This document shows, piece by piece, positions 26,210-35,377 of a stretch of 64,000 bases of DNA (its first letter is position 1; every line of letters starts with the position of its first letter). The translations under genes and the position numbers were made by a program. Source of the DNA: Bacillota bacterium (GTDB taxonomy: Bacteria > Macinerneyibacteriota > Macinerneyibacteria > Macinerneyibacteriales > DSCS01); NCBI GenBank assembly GCA_011048995.1, contig DSCS01000018.1, positions 1 to 64,000 of the forward strand, in the 5' to 3' direction. The notes beneath the pieces were generated by a model. It ran no database searches and was not told where the DNA came from. It worked only from the letters and a program-made list of their open reading frames with translations.

Positions 26210-26232
26210 ATCAGTCGATTATTCTGTCAATA

Positions 26233-26265
26233 AAAAGGGGCCGCTCACAAAGAACGGCCCCTTTT
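26233..26265 (+). terminator. Rho-independent terminator
   Basis: AAAAGGGGCCG / CGGCCCCTTTT with an 11-base loop. The stem is strong and flanked by A and T runs on both sides, so it could end transcription from either direction. Confidence 0.85.
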
Positions 26266-26376
26266 ACGATTCGCGGATTTCTATGCGTGAAAAAAGGCCG
26301 CGGGCCGAAGCTCTTTCCATTTCTTGTTTTCTGTTATGAAAAAACAAATAAAAAAATAGTCTCAGTCAAAAATTAA

Positions 26377-26814
26377 TTACTGAAGGCAGCAGTCTCCGCA
26401 TGGGGGGGAAATGCAGGCATCTCCCTGACAGTCAAGCATGGCTAAGTAGTTGACATCCATATAACTGATTTCTCCGTCCGGAAAATCTGTTGAAAGGACA
26501 GTCAGCGAAAAACCATTGGTTTCGCTTTTGATTTTTTCTGTTTTGATGGGAATGAGAAAAATTTTCCCCGCCGGAGTTTTTCCCTTTCCGATGACAGTTA
26601 CGGATACTTGCGGAGGTTTTTCAAAGGAGACGTTTTCACCGTCCTTTTGGAAAGGGATCCAAAGATGAGTGCGCATCCCTTCTCCGAACTTGGAAGAGAC
26701 AATACGTCGGGAAGCGGCCAGCCGCTGATCGATCTTTTGGGAAGCGGGTGAATACGGGAGCCTGAAACAGGAAAAAACCAGGCAGGCGAGAAAGAAAAGG
26801 GCCGTATACTTCAT
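26377..26814 (-). CDS. Lipoprotein with cysteine-rich C-terminus
   Basis: A 145-residue protein. The start chosen (ATG at 26814) gives a clean lipoprotein signal with lipobox LVFSC (C16); a frame extended upstream to 26958 would run through the promoter and the divergent gene. The middle is a beta-rich domain (VSVTVIGKGKTPAGKIFLIP). The last 18 residues hold five cysteines (C-x4-C-x4-C-x2-CC), suggesting disulfides or a metal site. No family is recognised. The -10 box lies six bases before the ATG and no ribosome binding site is obvious, so a leaderless mRNA is likely. Confidence 0.65.
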   Translation of the reverse strand: MKYTALFFLACLVFSCFRLPYSPASQKIDQRLAASRRIVSSKFGEGMRTHLWIPFQKDGENVSFEKPPQVSVTVIGKGKTPAGKIFLIPIKTEKIKSETNGFSLTVLSTDFPDGEISYMDVNYLAMLDCQGDACISPPCGDCCLQ

Positions 26815-26820
26815 ACCTGT

Positions 26821-26848
26821 ATTATAACCCGAGGAGTGAAAAGAACAA
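26821..26848 (-). promoter_or_regulatory. Promoter predicted to give a leaderless mRNA
   Basis: On the minus strand: TTGTTC (26848-26843), 16-base spacer, consensus TATAAT (26826-26821), then six bases to the ATG at 26814. Confidence 0.6.
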
Positions 26849-26869
26849 GACAAAAGAGCTTGCCTCCTC

Positions 26870-26897
26870 TTGTCTTTTTTTGAAAATGGAGTAAGAT
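26870..26897 (+). promoter_or_regulatory. Divergent promoter predicted to give a leaderless mRNA
   Basis: TTGTCT (26870-26875), 16-base spacer, TAAGAT (26892-26897), then six bases to the ATG at 26904. It is back to back with the lipoprotein promoter; the two -35 elements are 21 bases apart. Confidence 0.5.
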
Positions 26898-26903
26898 AAG
26901 GGA

Positions 26904-27839
26904 ATGAGTATCGCCGGCCGCTTGGATCAAGTCTATCAAAAGGCTCCTTCGATTTCAATCAACAACAAATCGAAATTCATTCTCTTTTCGGATCTTCATC
27001 GAGGAAGTGACAACAAAAATGATGATTTTTCGCAAAACAGGCATCTTTTTGAATACGCTTTGAAGTATTATTTGAAACGAAAATTTCATTATATTGAATT
27101 GGGAGACGGGGATGAATTATGGGAGAATAAACGGTTTTGGAGCATTCGGAAAGGGCATGAGAGGATTTTTGAACTCATGAAGAAAATGTACGATCACGGC
27201 CGATTCACTATGATTTTTGGAAATCATGACATGGAGCGCAAAGATGCCCGCATCAGAAGGCGTTTTCTCCACCGGTTTTATGATTCTTACCGTGAGGTCT
27301 ACGTGCCTCTTTTTGAAAATATGACTGTTTTTGAAGGGCTTCGTTTGAATTATAACAGCGGAGAGGCTGAACTTTTTTGTGTTCACGGCCATCAGGGGGA
27401 TTGGCTGAATGACCGTTTGTGGAAAATCGGGCGTTTTTTCGTCCGTTATGTCTGGGTCCATCTACAAAACATGGGATTTCATAATCCTTCAAGCCCTGCT
27501 CAGGAGTATAAAAAAAGGCGTATCATCGAAAAGAAGATCATTAAGTGGTCGGCGTCCAGACGTCAGGCCATTGTTATGGGACATACGCATCGGACACGGT
27601 TTTCTGACCCGAATCATGATGCAGCGCCTTATTTTAATACAGGGAACGGAGTTCACCGGGCCGGAATTACCGGCATTGAGATCGAAAGAGGGGCGGTTTC
27701 GCTGGTCTTATGGCGTGTCTCCACACGTGATGACGGGGCCGTTTATGTGGAGCGCCGCCTTGTCCGGGGGCCGCTTCCTTTGTCACGGTTCAAGGAATTC
27801 TTTACCGGGCCACTTCATCCGTTGCCCCTTTTGATATAA
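26904..27839 (+). CDS. Metallophosphoesterase
   Basis: A 311-residue calcineurin-like phosphoesterase. All metal-binding blocks are visible in order: SDLHRG (Asp and His), GDGDE, GNHDMER, CVHGHQGDW and MGHTHR. The DNRLW-type segment and size suggest a relative of UDP-2,3-diacylglucosamine hydrolase (LpxH), but the family is broad and the substrate is not defined. No signal peptide, so cytoplasmic. The start is supported by the leaderless promoter; AAGGGA directly before the ATG is too close to act as a ribosome binding site. Confidence 0.85.
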   Translation: MSIAGRLDQVYQKAPSISINNKSKFILFSDLHRGSDNKNDDFSQNRHLFEYALKYYLKRKFHYIELGDGDELWENKRFWSIRKGHERIFELMKKMYDHGRFTMIFGNHDMERKDARIRRRFLHRFYDSYREVYVPLFENMTVFEGLRLNYNSGEAELFCVHGHQGDWLNDRLWKIGRFFVRYVWVHLQNMGFHNPSSPAQEYKKRRIIEKKIIKWSASRRQAIVMGHTHRTRFSDPNHDAAPYFNTGNGVHRAGITGIEIERGAVSLVLWRVSTRDDGAVYVERRLVRGPLPLSRFKEFFTGPLHPLPLLI

Positions 27840-27893
27840 ATGAGAAAAAGGTCTTCTGTTTCCAAAGGACTCGCATAAATATTCTTCCTTGCC

Positions 27894-27922
27894 TTGCGGT
27901 AAAGAGACCTTCATGCTAAAAT
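27894..27922 (+). promoter_or_regulatory. Promoter for the binding-protein/histidine-kinase operon
   Basis: TTGCGG (27894-27899), 17-base spacer, TAAAAT (27917-27922), followed by the AGTGGAGG ribosome binding site of the 27938 gene. Confidence 0.5.
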
Positions 27923-27937
27923 TAAAGTGGAGGTTCT

Positions 27938-29077
27938 ATGGGGAAAAAAGAGACATGGATATTTCTTTTAGGCCTGACCCTGTTTGTGGCAGGATGTCAA
28001 AAAGCGCCGGTAAAGATCGGGTTTATCGGATGTATTACAGGGAAAGGTTCGGATCTGGGAATATCGGCGAAAAACGGGGCCTTTCTGGCCCGGGATTATT
28101 TGAATGAACGTGGAGGGATCAGAGGGCGGAATATTGAAATCCTTGTAAAAGATGACCGCATGGATCCTGAACAGTCCCGAAGAGCCGTAGAAGAATTAGA
28201 GCAAGAACATGCCTATGCTATTATCGGGCCTTTGACGAGTAACACTGCTGTTGCTTCGACTGAGGAGGCGGATAAACGCGAGATCCTGCTCATGAGCCCT
28301 TCAGCCACGACAGACGAGTTGACAGGCCTGGATGACTGGTTTTTCAGGATTCAGCCCCCAAACAGCTATGAAACGAGAAATATTGCTCAGTTTATTATAG
28401 ATACGGTCAGACCCAAAAAAGTAGCTGTTTTTATCGACCTCTCTAACAGCAATTACACTCTTGACTGGTATCATGTCTTTAAAGAAGACATGAGTCTCCA
28501 TGGCCATATCCGTCTCATCCCGATGGAATATGACAGCAGGGAAGAAATCTCTTATTACAGTATGGTGAGAGGCTTGCTGATCGAAAAGCCCGATTGCGTT
28601 CTGCTCATTGTCAACGGATTAGATGCCGCTTTGATCTGTCAGCAAATGGATAAGATGAAGATCGCAATTCCCGTCTTTTCATCTATTTGGGCAAAAACAA
28701 CAGAATTTATCAATCATGCCGGAAAAGCCGGAGAAGGGGTTTTCTTTTTTCAGCACTATGAGGAAGAAAGCCGAGACCCCTTTTATTTGGAATTCAAAGA
28801 TCTCTATCTTTCACGTTACGGTGTTTTGCCTGATTACGCAGCAAAAAGCGCTTTTGAGGCTCTTCTGGTACTGAAAGAGGCTTTATCAGAAGATTTAAAC
28901 CGAAAAAGAGTCAAAGCCGTTATCCGTGAGAAGAAAAGGTTCCGGGCGTTGCAGGGAGATATCCTTTTCTCTCCCCAGGGAGACCCTCTTTATGATGAGC
29001 CTTCTCCAAAAAAACTGGTCGTTGTCCATGAGGGCCGTTTTGTTGCGGTCGGAGCTTTAGAGAGTGAAGACAAATAG
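27938..29077 (+). CDS. ABC-type (LivK-like) ligand-binding lipoprotein
   Basis: A 379-residue periplasmic binding protein of fold type I. Lipoprotein signal with lipobox FVAGC (C20). The mature part begins IGFIGCITGKGSDLGISAKN, then has GGIRGRNIEILVKDDRMDPE and AIIGPLTSNTAVAS, all typical of branched-chain amino-acid/amide-binding (LivJ/K-like) receptors. No permease or ATPase gene is adjacent. Instead, the gene overlaps by 14 bases the following hybrid histidine kinase, so it more likely acts as the periplasmic ligand receptor for signalling. GGAGG ribosome binding site six bases before the ATG. Confidence 0.88.
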   Translation: MGKKETWIFLLGLTLFVAGCQKAPVKIGFIGCITGKGSDLGISAKNGAFLARDYLNERGGIRGRNIEILVKDDRMDPEQSRRAVEELEQEHAYAIIGPLTSNTAVASTEEADKREILLMSPSATTDELTGLDDWFFRIQPPNSYETRNIAQFIIDTVRPKKVAVFIDLSNSNYTLDWYHVFKEDMSLHGHIRLIPMEYDSREEISYYSMVRGLLIEKPDCVLLIVNGLDAALICQQMDKMKIAIPVFSSIWAKTTEFINHAGKAGEGVFFFQHYEEESRDPFYLEFKDLYLSRYGVLPDYAAKSAFEALLVLKEALSEDLNRKRVKAVIREKKRFRALQGDILFSPQGDPLYDEPSPKKLVVVHEGRFVAVGALESEDK

Positions 29078-31709
29078 TTTTCAAAAGGTATTGCTCCGCT
29101 ATTTTTTAATGGCAGGAGTCATTTCTATTCTGTTCATTCTGAGTGTCGTTTATTTCAGCGTCATCAAAAATATCCGTCAGGATGTCTTTGAAAAGAATAC
29201 TTTGATCGCAGATATGGCTCAAAGAGAACTGCTTCGATACTTTGAAGAGGTCTCACTGCCGCTATTTTTGTTGAAAGAGTTTATTATTTCCGAAGACCCG
29301 GCGATGCATGACAAAAAAACTGTTGAACAGGTGATGGATATCATCTTATCACAAGAGCGTCTTCTTCAGCGTGTTGTCATTATAAATTCAAAAAAAAGGA
29401 TCATCCACATCGCCCCCTTTGACGCTGATTTGATCGGAACTGATATGTCCGGACATGCTTATGTGCGTTTTCTTTCAGAAGAATGGGAAGAGCCCCGCCT
29501 GTCGGACACCTTTATTTTCGGCAAAACGGGAAATCCGGCAGCAGCCTTGATTTTGACGGCCGGAGACAAGGATATTATCGCCTATATTGATTTAGGTTAT
29601 TTGAACGAAATCGTTCAAACAATCGTCATCGGAGAGACGGGCATGGCCTTTGTTACAGATCGCCATGGGGCCGTCATCGCTCATCCCGACACAAAAATTG
29701 TTCAGCAAAAGACCAATATCAGAGACCTCAATGTTCTGAAGACGACTCCGGGAGTTGCAGAAAAGACAGCATTGATAAAAACAGAAGAAGGAAGGAAGAT
29801 CGTTTCAGCTTCTTTCCTTGAACCGGGAGGCTGGACCTTCTATTTTGTTCAAAGTTCGAAAGAAGCTTTTGCCGATTTATACCGGGCTGTCTATTCATTT
29901 CTTATCGGCTTGATTATTTTTGTCTTGTTGGCCATTGTCTTTGGGCGTTATTTTGCAAAAAAATCCATACAGCCGTTGATTCAGTTGAACCGCACGGCCC
30001 AGACAGTTGCCGAAGGAGAGTATTCTCAGCCGCATCTTCCGGATTCATATAAGGAGATCAATGAACTGGGAGACAGTATTTCCCGTATGGTCGAAGCCGT
30101 GCTCAGCAGGGAAACGGCCTTGGTCGAGAATGAACGGATTCTATCTACCCTTCTTTCAAACCTGCCCGGAGCGGCCTATCGTTGTGTCAACGACGGGAAT
30201 TGGACCATGGTCTTTCTCAGCGACGGAGTAAAAGACCTTACCGGGTATGCGCCTGATCAGATTCTTCAAAACAAAGAGATACCATACAGTGAATTGATTC
30301 ATGAAGAAGACCGGCGGAAAGTCTATTCTGCGATTCAGAAAGCCATCAGTGAAAAAGACTTTTTTGAAATCGTCTACCGTATTTACCATAAGGACGGCTC
30401 TCTGCGATGGCTCTGGGAAAAGGGGCAGCCGATTTTTGATCATGAGGACGCGCGTTTTATTGAAGGCTTTATAACAGATATCAGCGAATTAAAACAAAAA
30501 GAACGTCAGATCCAGGATATTCAAAAATTAGAGATTTTGGGCGAATTAGCCGGCGGTTTGGCTCATGACTTCAACAATGTATTGAGCGGTATCTCCGGGA
30601 CTCTTTCTTTGATGAAATTGAAAAAAGAAAAGTCGCTTCCGCTGACAGAAGAGGAAATAGGGAAGTATATTAAAACCATTGACCACTCCATTGAACGAGC
30701 CTCTTCCATCGTACAGGAGCTTTTAACGCTCTCGATGCAAAAAGAGCCGGTAAAAGAAAAGATTGATTTCAAAAACGTTATGGAAAACATACTTCATATC
30801 TGTGAGAATACTTTGGACAAAAGTATTGAGATGGAAGCGAAGATCTATCCGGGCCCTGTGATCATTGAAGGCGATAAAGCTCAATTGGAGCAGGTGCTGC
30901 TTAATCTTTGTATTAATGCTTCCCATGCCATGACGCTGATGAGAGAGCACCCTGACGAATTCGGCGGTCAGATGACCCTTTCCCTGGAACCGGTACATCT
31001 GGATGCCGATACGGCATCCCGGTCCGGTTTCAGCCCGGGGGAGCCTATGGCCTGTGCAACAGTGGCCGATACCGGTGTGGGAATCGATGATGAGGACCTG
31101 ACGCATATTTTCGAACCCTTTTTTACCTTGAAAAAAAAATACCGGGGTACGGGATTGGGATTGGCCATGGCAGAGAGTATTATCAAGCGTCATAACGGCT
31201 TTTTGACTGTTGACTCCAAAAAGGGGAAAGGCTCCTGTTTCTCACTTTATTTGCCTCTTTTAGTGGATCATCCCGATGTCCGTACAGCAAAGTCACAGGA
31301 ATACTATCAGAAGAACGGGGGGCATGGAGAAGTCATTCTTCTCGTGGATGATGAGACGATTATCAGAGAGACATTGAAAGAGATCATTGAGATTCACGGT
31401 TATGTCGTCCTCACCGCTTCAGACGGAGAGGAAGCTGTGGAAGTGTATAAAAAGGAGAGGAGCAGAATACGGTTGGTTATTATGGATATGTTGATGCCCC
31501 GCCTTTCGGGGGAAGAGGCCTTTTTAAAAATGAAAGCGGTCAACCCAACTGTCAAGGTCCTTTTGGCTTCCGGCTTTAAGCGGGATGAGCGGATTCTCAG
31601 GACATTGGAACAGGGTGCGGCAGGTTTCCTTCAAAAGCCCATCGATCTGAACATTTTATTTGAAATGATCCGAAAAATACTACCTTCATCAAAGAAGCAG
31701 TCATTTTAG
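29064..31709 (+). CDS. Hybrid histidine kinase with Cache, HAMP, PAS and receiver domains
   Basis: An 881-residue sensor. A transmembrane helix (~9-32), extracytoplasmic double-Cache-like region (~35-270, with GETGMAFVTDRHGAVIAHPD), second helix (~272-295), HAMP (~296-345), PAS (~365-480), HisKA with phospho-acceptor H501 in LAHDFNN, HATPase (~600-715; DTGVGID, GTGLGLAM) and a C-terminal receiver with DDET and phospho-acceptor D808 in MDMLMP. GTG start within the end of the ligand-binding lipoprotein gene implies translational coupling. The likely chain is periplasmic ligand, lipoprotein, kinase, then a partner regulator not found in the window. Confidence 0.93.
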   Translation: MKTNSFQKVLLRYFLMAGVISILFILSVVYFSVIKNIRQDVFEKNTLIADMAQRELLRYFEEVSLPLFLLKEFIISEDPAMHDKKTVEQVMDIILSQERLLQRVVIINSKKRIIHIAPFDADLIGTDMSGHAYVRFLSEEWEEPRLSDTFIFGKTGNPAAALILTAGDKDIIAYIDLGYLNEIVQTIVIGETGMAFVTDRHGAVIAHPDTKIVQQKTNIRDLNVLKTTPGVAEKTALIKTEEGRKIVSASFLEPGGWTFYFVQSSKEAFADLYRAVYSFLIGLIIFVLLAIVFGRYFAKKSIQPLIQLNRTAQTVAEGEYSQPHLPDSYKEINELGDSISRMVEAVLSRETALVENERILSTLLSNLPGAAYRCVNDGNWTMVFLSDGVKDLTGYAPDQILQNKEIPYSELIHEEDRRKVYSAIQKAISEKDFFEIVYRIYHKDGSLRWLWEKGQPIFDHEDARFIEGFITDISELKQKERQIQDIQKLEILGELAGGLAHDFNNVLSGISGTLSLMKLKKEKSLPLTEEEIGKYIKTIDHSIERASSIVQELLTLSMQKEPVKEKIDFKNVMENILHICENTLDKSIEMEAKIYPGPVIIEGDKAQLEQVLLNLCINASHAMTLMREHPDEFGGQMTLSLEPVHLDADTASRSGFSPGEPMACATVADTGVGIDDEDLTHIFEPFFTLKKKYRGTGLGLAMAESIIKRHNGFLTVDSKKGKGSCFSLYLPLLVDHPDVRTAKSQEYYQKNGGHGEVILLVDDETIIRETLKEIIEIHGYVVLTASDGEEAVEVYKKERSRIRLVIMDMLMPRLSGEEAFLKMKAVNPTVKVLLASGFKRDERILRTLEQGAAGFLQKPIDLNILFEMIRKILPSSKKQSF

Positions 31710-31795
31710 AAATTTTTTACTTGAAATTCCAAGAAAACTATATATTGTATATAAAAGGGTTGTTTATATACAAAATGCAGTTAAAGGGGGCGTTT

Positions 31796-34186
31796 ATGAA
31801 AATTCGTGTTATCAAAAGAAGCGGTGAAGAGGCGGCTTTTCAGCCTGAGAAGATTGAAAATGCCATTTATCTGGCCTCTGCAAAATCTCTGAATGGAGCC
31901 TGTCGGGAATTGGCCCGAAACATCGTTGAAAAGGTGACAGCGTATATTCAAAAAAACTTTGAAGCAACAGTTACTGTCGAGCAGATTCAGGATATCGTTG
32001 AAAACTTCCTCATGGACAGTGACCGCAAAGATGTCGCTAAGGAATACATTCTTTACCGCGGCGCCCGGGCCATGAAAAGAAATCTGGCTCCTAAAAAAGA
32101 AAAGACATACGGCCTTTTAGATGATGAATTTCTAAGCCGTTTCAAACACACCCCCACACCTATGGCTCCCTTGGGAAATTTTGTCTATTACAGGACATAC
32201 AGCCGCTTCTTGGACCAGGTCGGCCGTCGTGAAGAGTGGTGGGAGACAGTTGCACGGGCTGTGGAGTATAATTGTAATCTGGTTAAGGAGACACACGCTA
32301 AAGAAGCAAAAGAACTGTTTGAGAATATATTTTACCTGCGCCAGTTTCTGTCAGGACGGACATTTTGGGTGGGGGGAACGGATGTGGCGAAAAAATTTCC
32401 CACGGCAAATTATAATTGCGCTTTTACCGTCATTGATAACATGGATGCTTTTTCAGAGGCCTTCTATCTTCTTATGGTCGGGTCGGGAGTCGGTTTTCGT
32501 GTATTGAAAAGTGATGTCGACCAGCTTCCCCGCGTCCGTACAAACCTGGAGATCATTCATGAGCAGTTTATCCCCGAAGATCCTCAAAAGCGCCATGAGA
32601 CCACATCTCTCTCTTTTGTGGAAAGCGGTGAGATCGCCCGGATAAAAGTCGGTGACTCAAAAGAGGGGTGGGTGTCCGCTTTGCAGTTCCTCCTGGAGTT
32701 GATGTACGCTCATAGATACCGACGCTGTAAAACAGTCTTGATCGATTATAATTCTGTCCGCTCCCGGGGAGAACGGCTGAAGACCTTCGGCGGTACAGCC
32801 AGCGGGTATAAGGCCCTGCAGGAGATGTTCCGGAAAATTGATTCTGTTGTGAAAAAGGCCGGTGCCCGGGCCTTGGCGAATGTGATCCGCCTGCAGCCGA
32901 TCGATTGTGTCGATATTATGAATATCATGGGTTCTTGTGTCGTGGTAGGCGGGGTACGCAGGACAGCTGAACTCGGTCTTATTGATGCCAATGACAATAA
33001 ATGTATCACAGCCAAAAATGATCTTTACTATCAGGACGAATCGGGGCAATGGATCGCCAATGAAGAGATTCTTCATCGCCAAATGAGCAATAATTCTATT
33101 TTTTATGAAGAAAAACCGTCTCGGAGTAAATTGCATTGGCATTTGGAGCAGATCCGCTTTTCGGGAGAGCCGGGATTTGTCAATGCCCAGGCCGCGAGGA
33201 AACGCAGGCCTGATTTTCAGGGTGTGAATCCCTGCGCCGAAATATTATTGGCGGATAAGGGGCTCTGCAATCTGACCACGAATAATATCATGGCATTTGT
33301 GGAAGAACAGAAAACAGGAGAAAACGGCGTTATAAAAAAATCTCTCAATAAAACCCGTTGGCTGAGAGCTCTGGAGCTCAGCGTCCGTGCAGGCTATCGT
33401 ATGAGTGCTGTTTATCTGGAATTGCCTGAGTGGGATAATAATCAGCAAAGAGACCGCCTTCTCGGTGTGAGCATTACCGGGTGGCAGGATATGGTCAATG
33501 CTACGGGGACGACTGTAGAAGAGCAGGCGAGGCTCCTGAAAGAATCCCGCAAGGCAGCCCACAAAGCCGCTGAAAAATATGCAGCTGAATTAGGGGGGAG
33601 AGTGCCGCTGCTGGTCACCACAGTGAAGCCTGAAGGCACATTAAGCCAACTGCCTACAGTCAGCAGCGGGTTACATTATTCCCATTCTCCTTATTATTTG
33701 AGAAGGGTGAGGATCAGTAAAACCGACGTTTTGGCTAAAGTATGCCGGGAGCTGAGGTATCCCATGGAAGATGACATTAATAACCCCAATAATTACGTGA
33801 TCGCTTTTCCCGTAAAATCTCCCGAAGGGCGCACGAAGTACGATGTTTCCGCGATTGAACAGTTGGAGCTGTATAAGATGTTTATGCAAAATTATGTGGA
33901 TCATAACGCCTCTATTACTGTCCATGTCCGTGATGAAGAGTGGGATGCCGTCGAAGAATGGATCTGGGAGAATTGGGATGAAGTCGTTGCCATATCCTTT
34001 ATTTCTCTGGATGATCATTTTTATCAGCAGGCGCCTTATGAGAAAATTACAAAAGCGGAATATGAAAAGCGGAGCGCGGCCATGAAACCCCTGGTTCCTT
34101 CCCTTATTGCCAAGTATGAGCTCAGTGAAACGGAAATCGACTTGGGAGATGAGACCTGCGAAGCAGGAGTTTGTCCTATTCGGTAA
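31796..34186 (+). CDS. nrdJ: Adenosylcobalamin-dependent ribonucleoside-triphosphate reductase
   Basis: A 796-residue class II reductase that makes deoxynucleotides without oxygen, using coenzyme B12. The ATG at 31796 is preceded by AAAGGGGG; the longer upstream frame is not favoured. An N-terminal ATP-cone (IRVIKRSGEEAAFQPEKI, ~1-90) suggests allosteric control. The core fits the monomeric Lactobacillus-type RTPR. NYNCAF and GLCNLTTNN carry the redox cysteine pair, NPCAEI has the radical cysteine C480, and TVKPEGTLSQLPTVSSGLH is also present. The C-terminus CEAGVCPIR supplies the CX4C pair that re-reduces the active site. Substrate is expected to be NTPs. Confidence 0.95.
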   Translation: MKIRVIKRSGEEAAFQPEKIENAIYLASAKSLNGACRELARNIVEKVTAYIQKNFEATVTVEQIQDIVENFLMDSDRKDVAKEYILYRGARAMKRNLAPKKEKTYGLLDDEFLSRFKHTPTPMAPLGNFVYYRTYSRFLDQVGRREEWWETVARAVEYNCNLVKETHAKEAKELFENIFYLRQFLSGRTFWVGGTDVAKKFPTANYNCAFTVIDNMDAFSEAFYLLMVGSGVGFRVLKSDVDQLPRVRTNLEIIHEQFIPEDPQKRHETTSLSFVESGEIARIKVGDSKEGWVSALQFLLELMYAHRYRRCKTVLIDYNSVRSRGERLKTFGGTASGYKALQEMFRKIDSVVKKAGARALANVIRLQPIDCVDIMNIMGSCVVVGGVRRTAELGLIDANDNKCITAKNDLYYQDESGQWIANEEILHRQMSNNSIFYEEKPSRSKLHWHLEQIRFSGEPGFVNAQAARKRRPDFQGVNPCAEILLADKGLCNLTTNNIMAFVEEQKTGENGVIKKSLNKTRWLRALELSVRAGYRMSAVYLELPEWDNNQQRDRLLGVSITGWQDMVNATGTTVEEQARLLKESRKAAHKAAEKYAAELGGRVPLLVTTVKPEGTLSQLPTVSSGLHYSHSPYYLRRVRISKTDVLAKVCRELRYPMEDDINNPNNYVIAFPVKSPEGRTKYDVSAIEQLELYKMFMQNYVDHNASITVHVRDEEWDAVEEWIWENWDEVVAISFISLDDHFYQQAPYEKITKAEYEKRSAAMKPLVPSLIAKYELSETEIDLGDETCEAGVCPIR

Positions 34187-34210
34187 TAATCAGAACTCTG
34201 CAACCGGGTT

Positions 34211-35275
34211 TTAAAGCTCCTTCAGATCCTTGGGATACTTATTGAGTATTTCAACACCTGTTTCGGTGACAATGACCAGGTCTTCAATGCGGACGCCGCA
34301 TTGCCCGGGGATGTAAATTCCCGGTTCAACCGAAAAGGCCATCCCGGCCTCGACCGGCATTGCATTTGTCCGGCTCACATCGGGATATTCATGGACATCG
34401 ATACCGATGTTATGCCCGGTGCGGTGGGTAAAATATTCTCCGTACCCGTATTTTTCAATGATATTCCGGGCTGTTAAATCAATATCCCGAAAAAGGACTC
34501 CGGGACGGATCATTTCCTCTGCAACTGTATTGGCTTCCAAAGTGATAGCATGAATCTCTTTAAGTAACGGTGCAGGAGCTCCAAACGAGAACGTTCGTGT
34601 CATATCGGAACAATAGCCCCGTGTCCGTCCGCCGATATCAAAGAGAACACTGCCTGCGGTTTCAGGCAGGGTGTTTCCTGTTTCATGATGCGGAAACGCT
34701 GCATGGGAACCGAATGCGATAAGTGGCGTAAACGAAAAAACGGAATCATGACGGTTATAAAAAAGCTCCAGGGCCCGCATCAACTCTTTTTCCGTTATAT
34801 CGGGGCGGAACTGTTCTGTCAGGAAATGAAGGGCTTTATCATTGATACCGGAGGCTTCCCGCAGCAGCCGGATCTCATGGGTATCTTTAATCATCCTTGC
34901 TCTATCGATGACAGAGGACGCATCAGACAAATGAAAGGACTGTTTCAAGAGTGAGAAAAGAAAACGAGCAGGACAATCTTTATCCACGGCAAGGGGATAT
35001 TGCGGGTTTAACTTTTCGATGACGGATACGAGGGGATCTGAACCGTCTTCATGCCATACAACGTCAAAGGGGCTTTTTTCTCCCTGAGGAAAGAGGCTGT
35101 TACAGAAAAACAGAGGAGCTTGTTCGCGGCTTAACAAAAGGGCGGTGAATCGTTCTCCGGAGTCAAAGGAGACTCCCGTCAAATAAAAAAGATTTGATGA
35201 GGAGGTAAGCAACATTTGAAAGATGTTTTCATTTTCCATAAGGGCCGTGATTTTTTGAAGGCGTTTTTGATACAT
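34211..35275 (-). CDS. M24-family Xaa-Pro aminopeptidase
   Basis: A 354-residue peptidase with a creatinase-type N-terminal domain (~1-120) and a pita-bread metallopeptidase domain. All five metal ligands are visible: Asp in VLFDIGG, Asp in SDMTRTF, His in RTGHNIGIDVHE, Glu in SVEPGIYI and Glu in VRIEDLV. Family members remove the N-terminal residue before proline or cleave X-Pro dipeptides; which of the two cannot be decided. AGGGGAA lies before the ATG. The upstream -10 candidates are TATTGT or TATAAA. Convergent with nrdJ. Confidence 0.9.
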   Translation of the reverse strand: MYQKRLQKITALMENENIFQMLLTSSSNLFYLTGVSFDSGERFTALLLSREQAPLFFCNSLFPQGEKSPFDVVWHEDGSDPLVSVIEKLNPQYPLAVDKDCPARFLFSLLKQSFHLSDASSVIDRARMIKDTHEIRLLREASGINDKALHFLTEQFRPDITEKELMRALELFYNRHDSVFSFTPLIAFGSHAAFPHHETGNTLPETAGSVLFDIGGRTRGYCSDMTRTFSFGAPAPLLKEIHAITLEANTVAEEMIRPGVLFRDIDLTARNIIEKYGYGEYFTHRTGHNIGIDVHEYPDVSRTNAMPVEAGMAFSVEPGIYIPGQCGVRIEDLVIVTETGVEILNKYPKDLKEL

Positions 35276-35340
35276 AAGGAATTCCCCTTTTTTTTATACA
35301 ATAGAAGCCTTCGATAAAAAAATCAAGCTGCTTTTAGCCG

Positions 35341-35369
35341 TTGCCTCTCAAAAATTATTTTGATAGACT
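35341..35369 (+). promoter_or_regulatory. Promoter predicted to give a near-leaderless mRNA
   Basis: TTGCCT (35341-35346), 17-base spacer, TAGACT (35364-35369), then eight bases to the ATG at 35378. Confidence 0.45.
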
Positions 35370-35377
35370 TAAAGCCT

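Noticed and set aside
26815-26958. N-terminal extension of the 26377 lipoprotein gene
   Set aside because: It would cross its own promoter and the start of the divergent metallophosphoesterase; the lipobox needs ATG 26814.
30723-31193. 156-codon minus-strand frame inside the histidine kinase
   Set aside because: Lies opposite the HATPase domain; no support.
31710-31795. Cobalamin riboswitch before the B12-dependent reductase
   Set aside because: Only about 85 bases of AT-rich sequence; no B12-box-like GCCACTG or paired elements.
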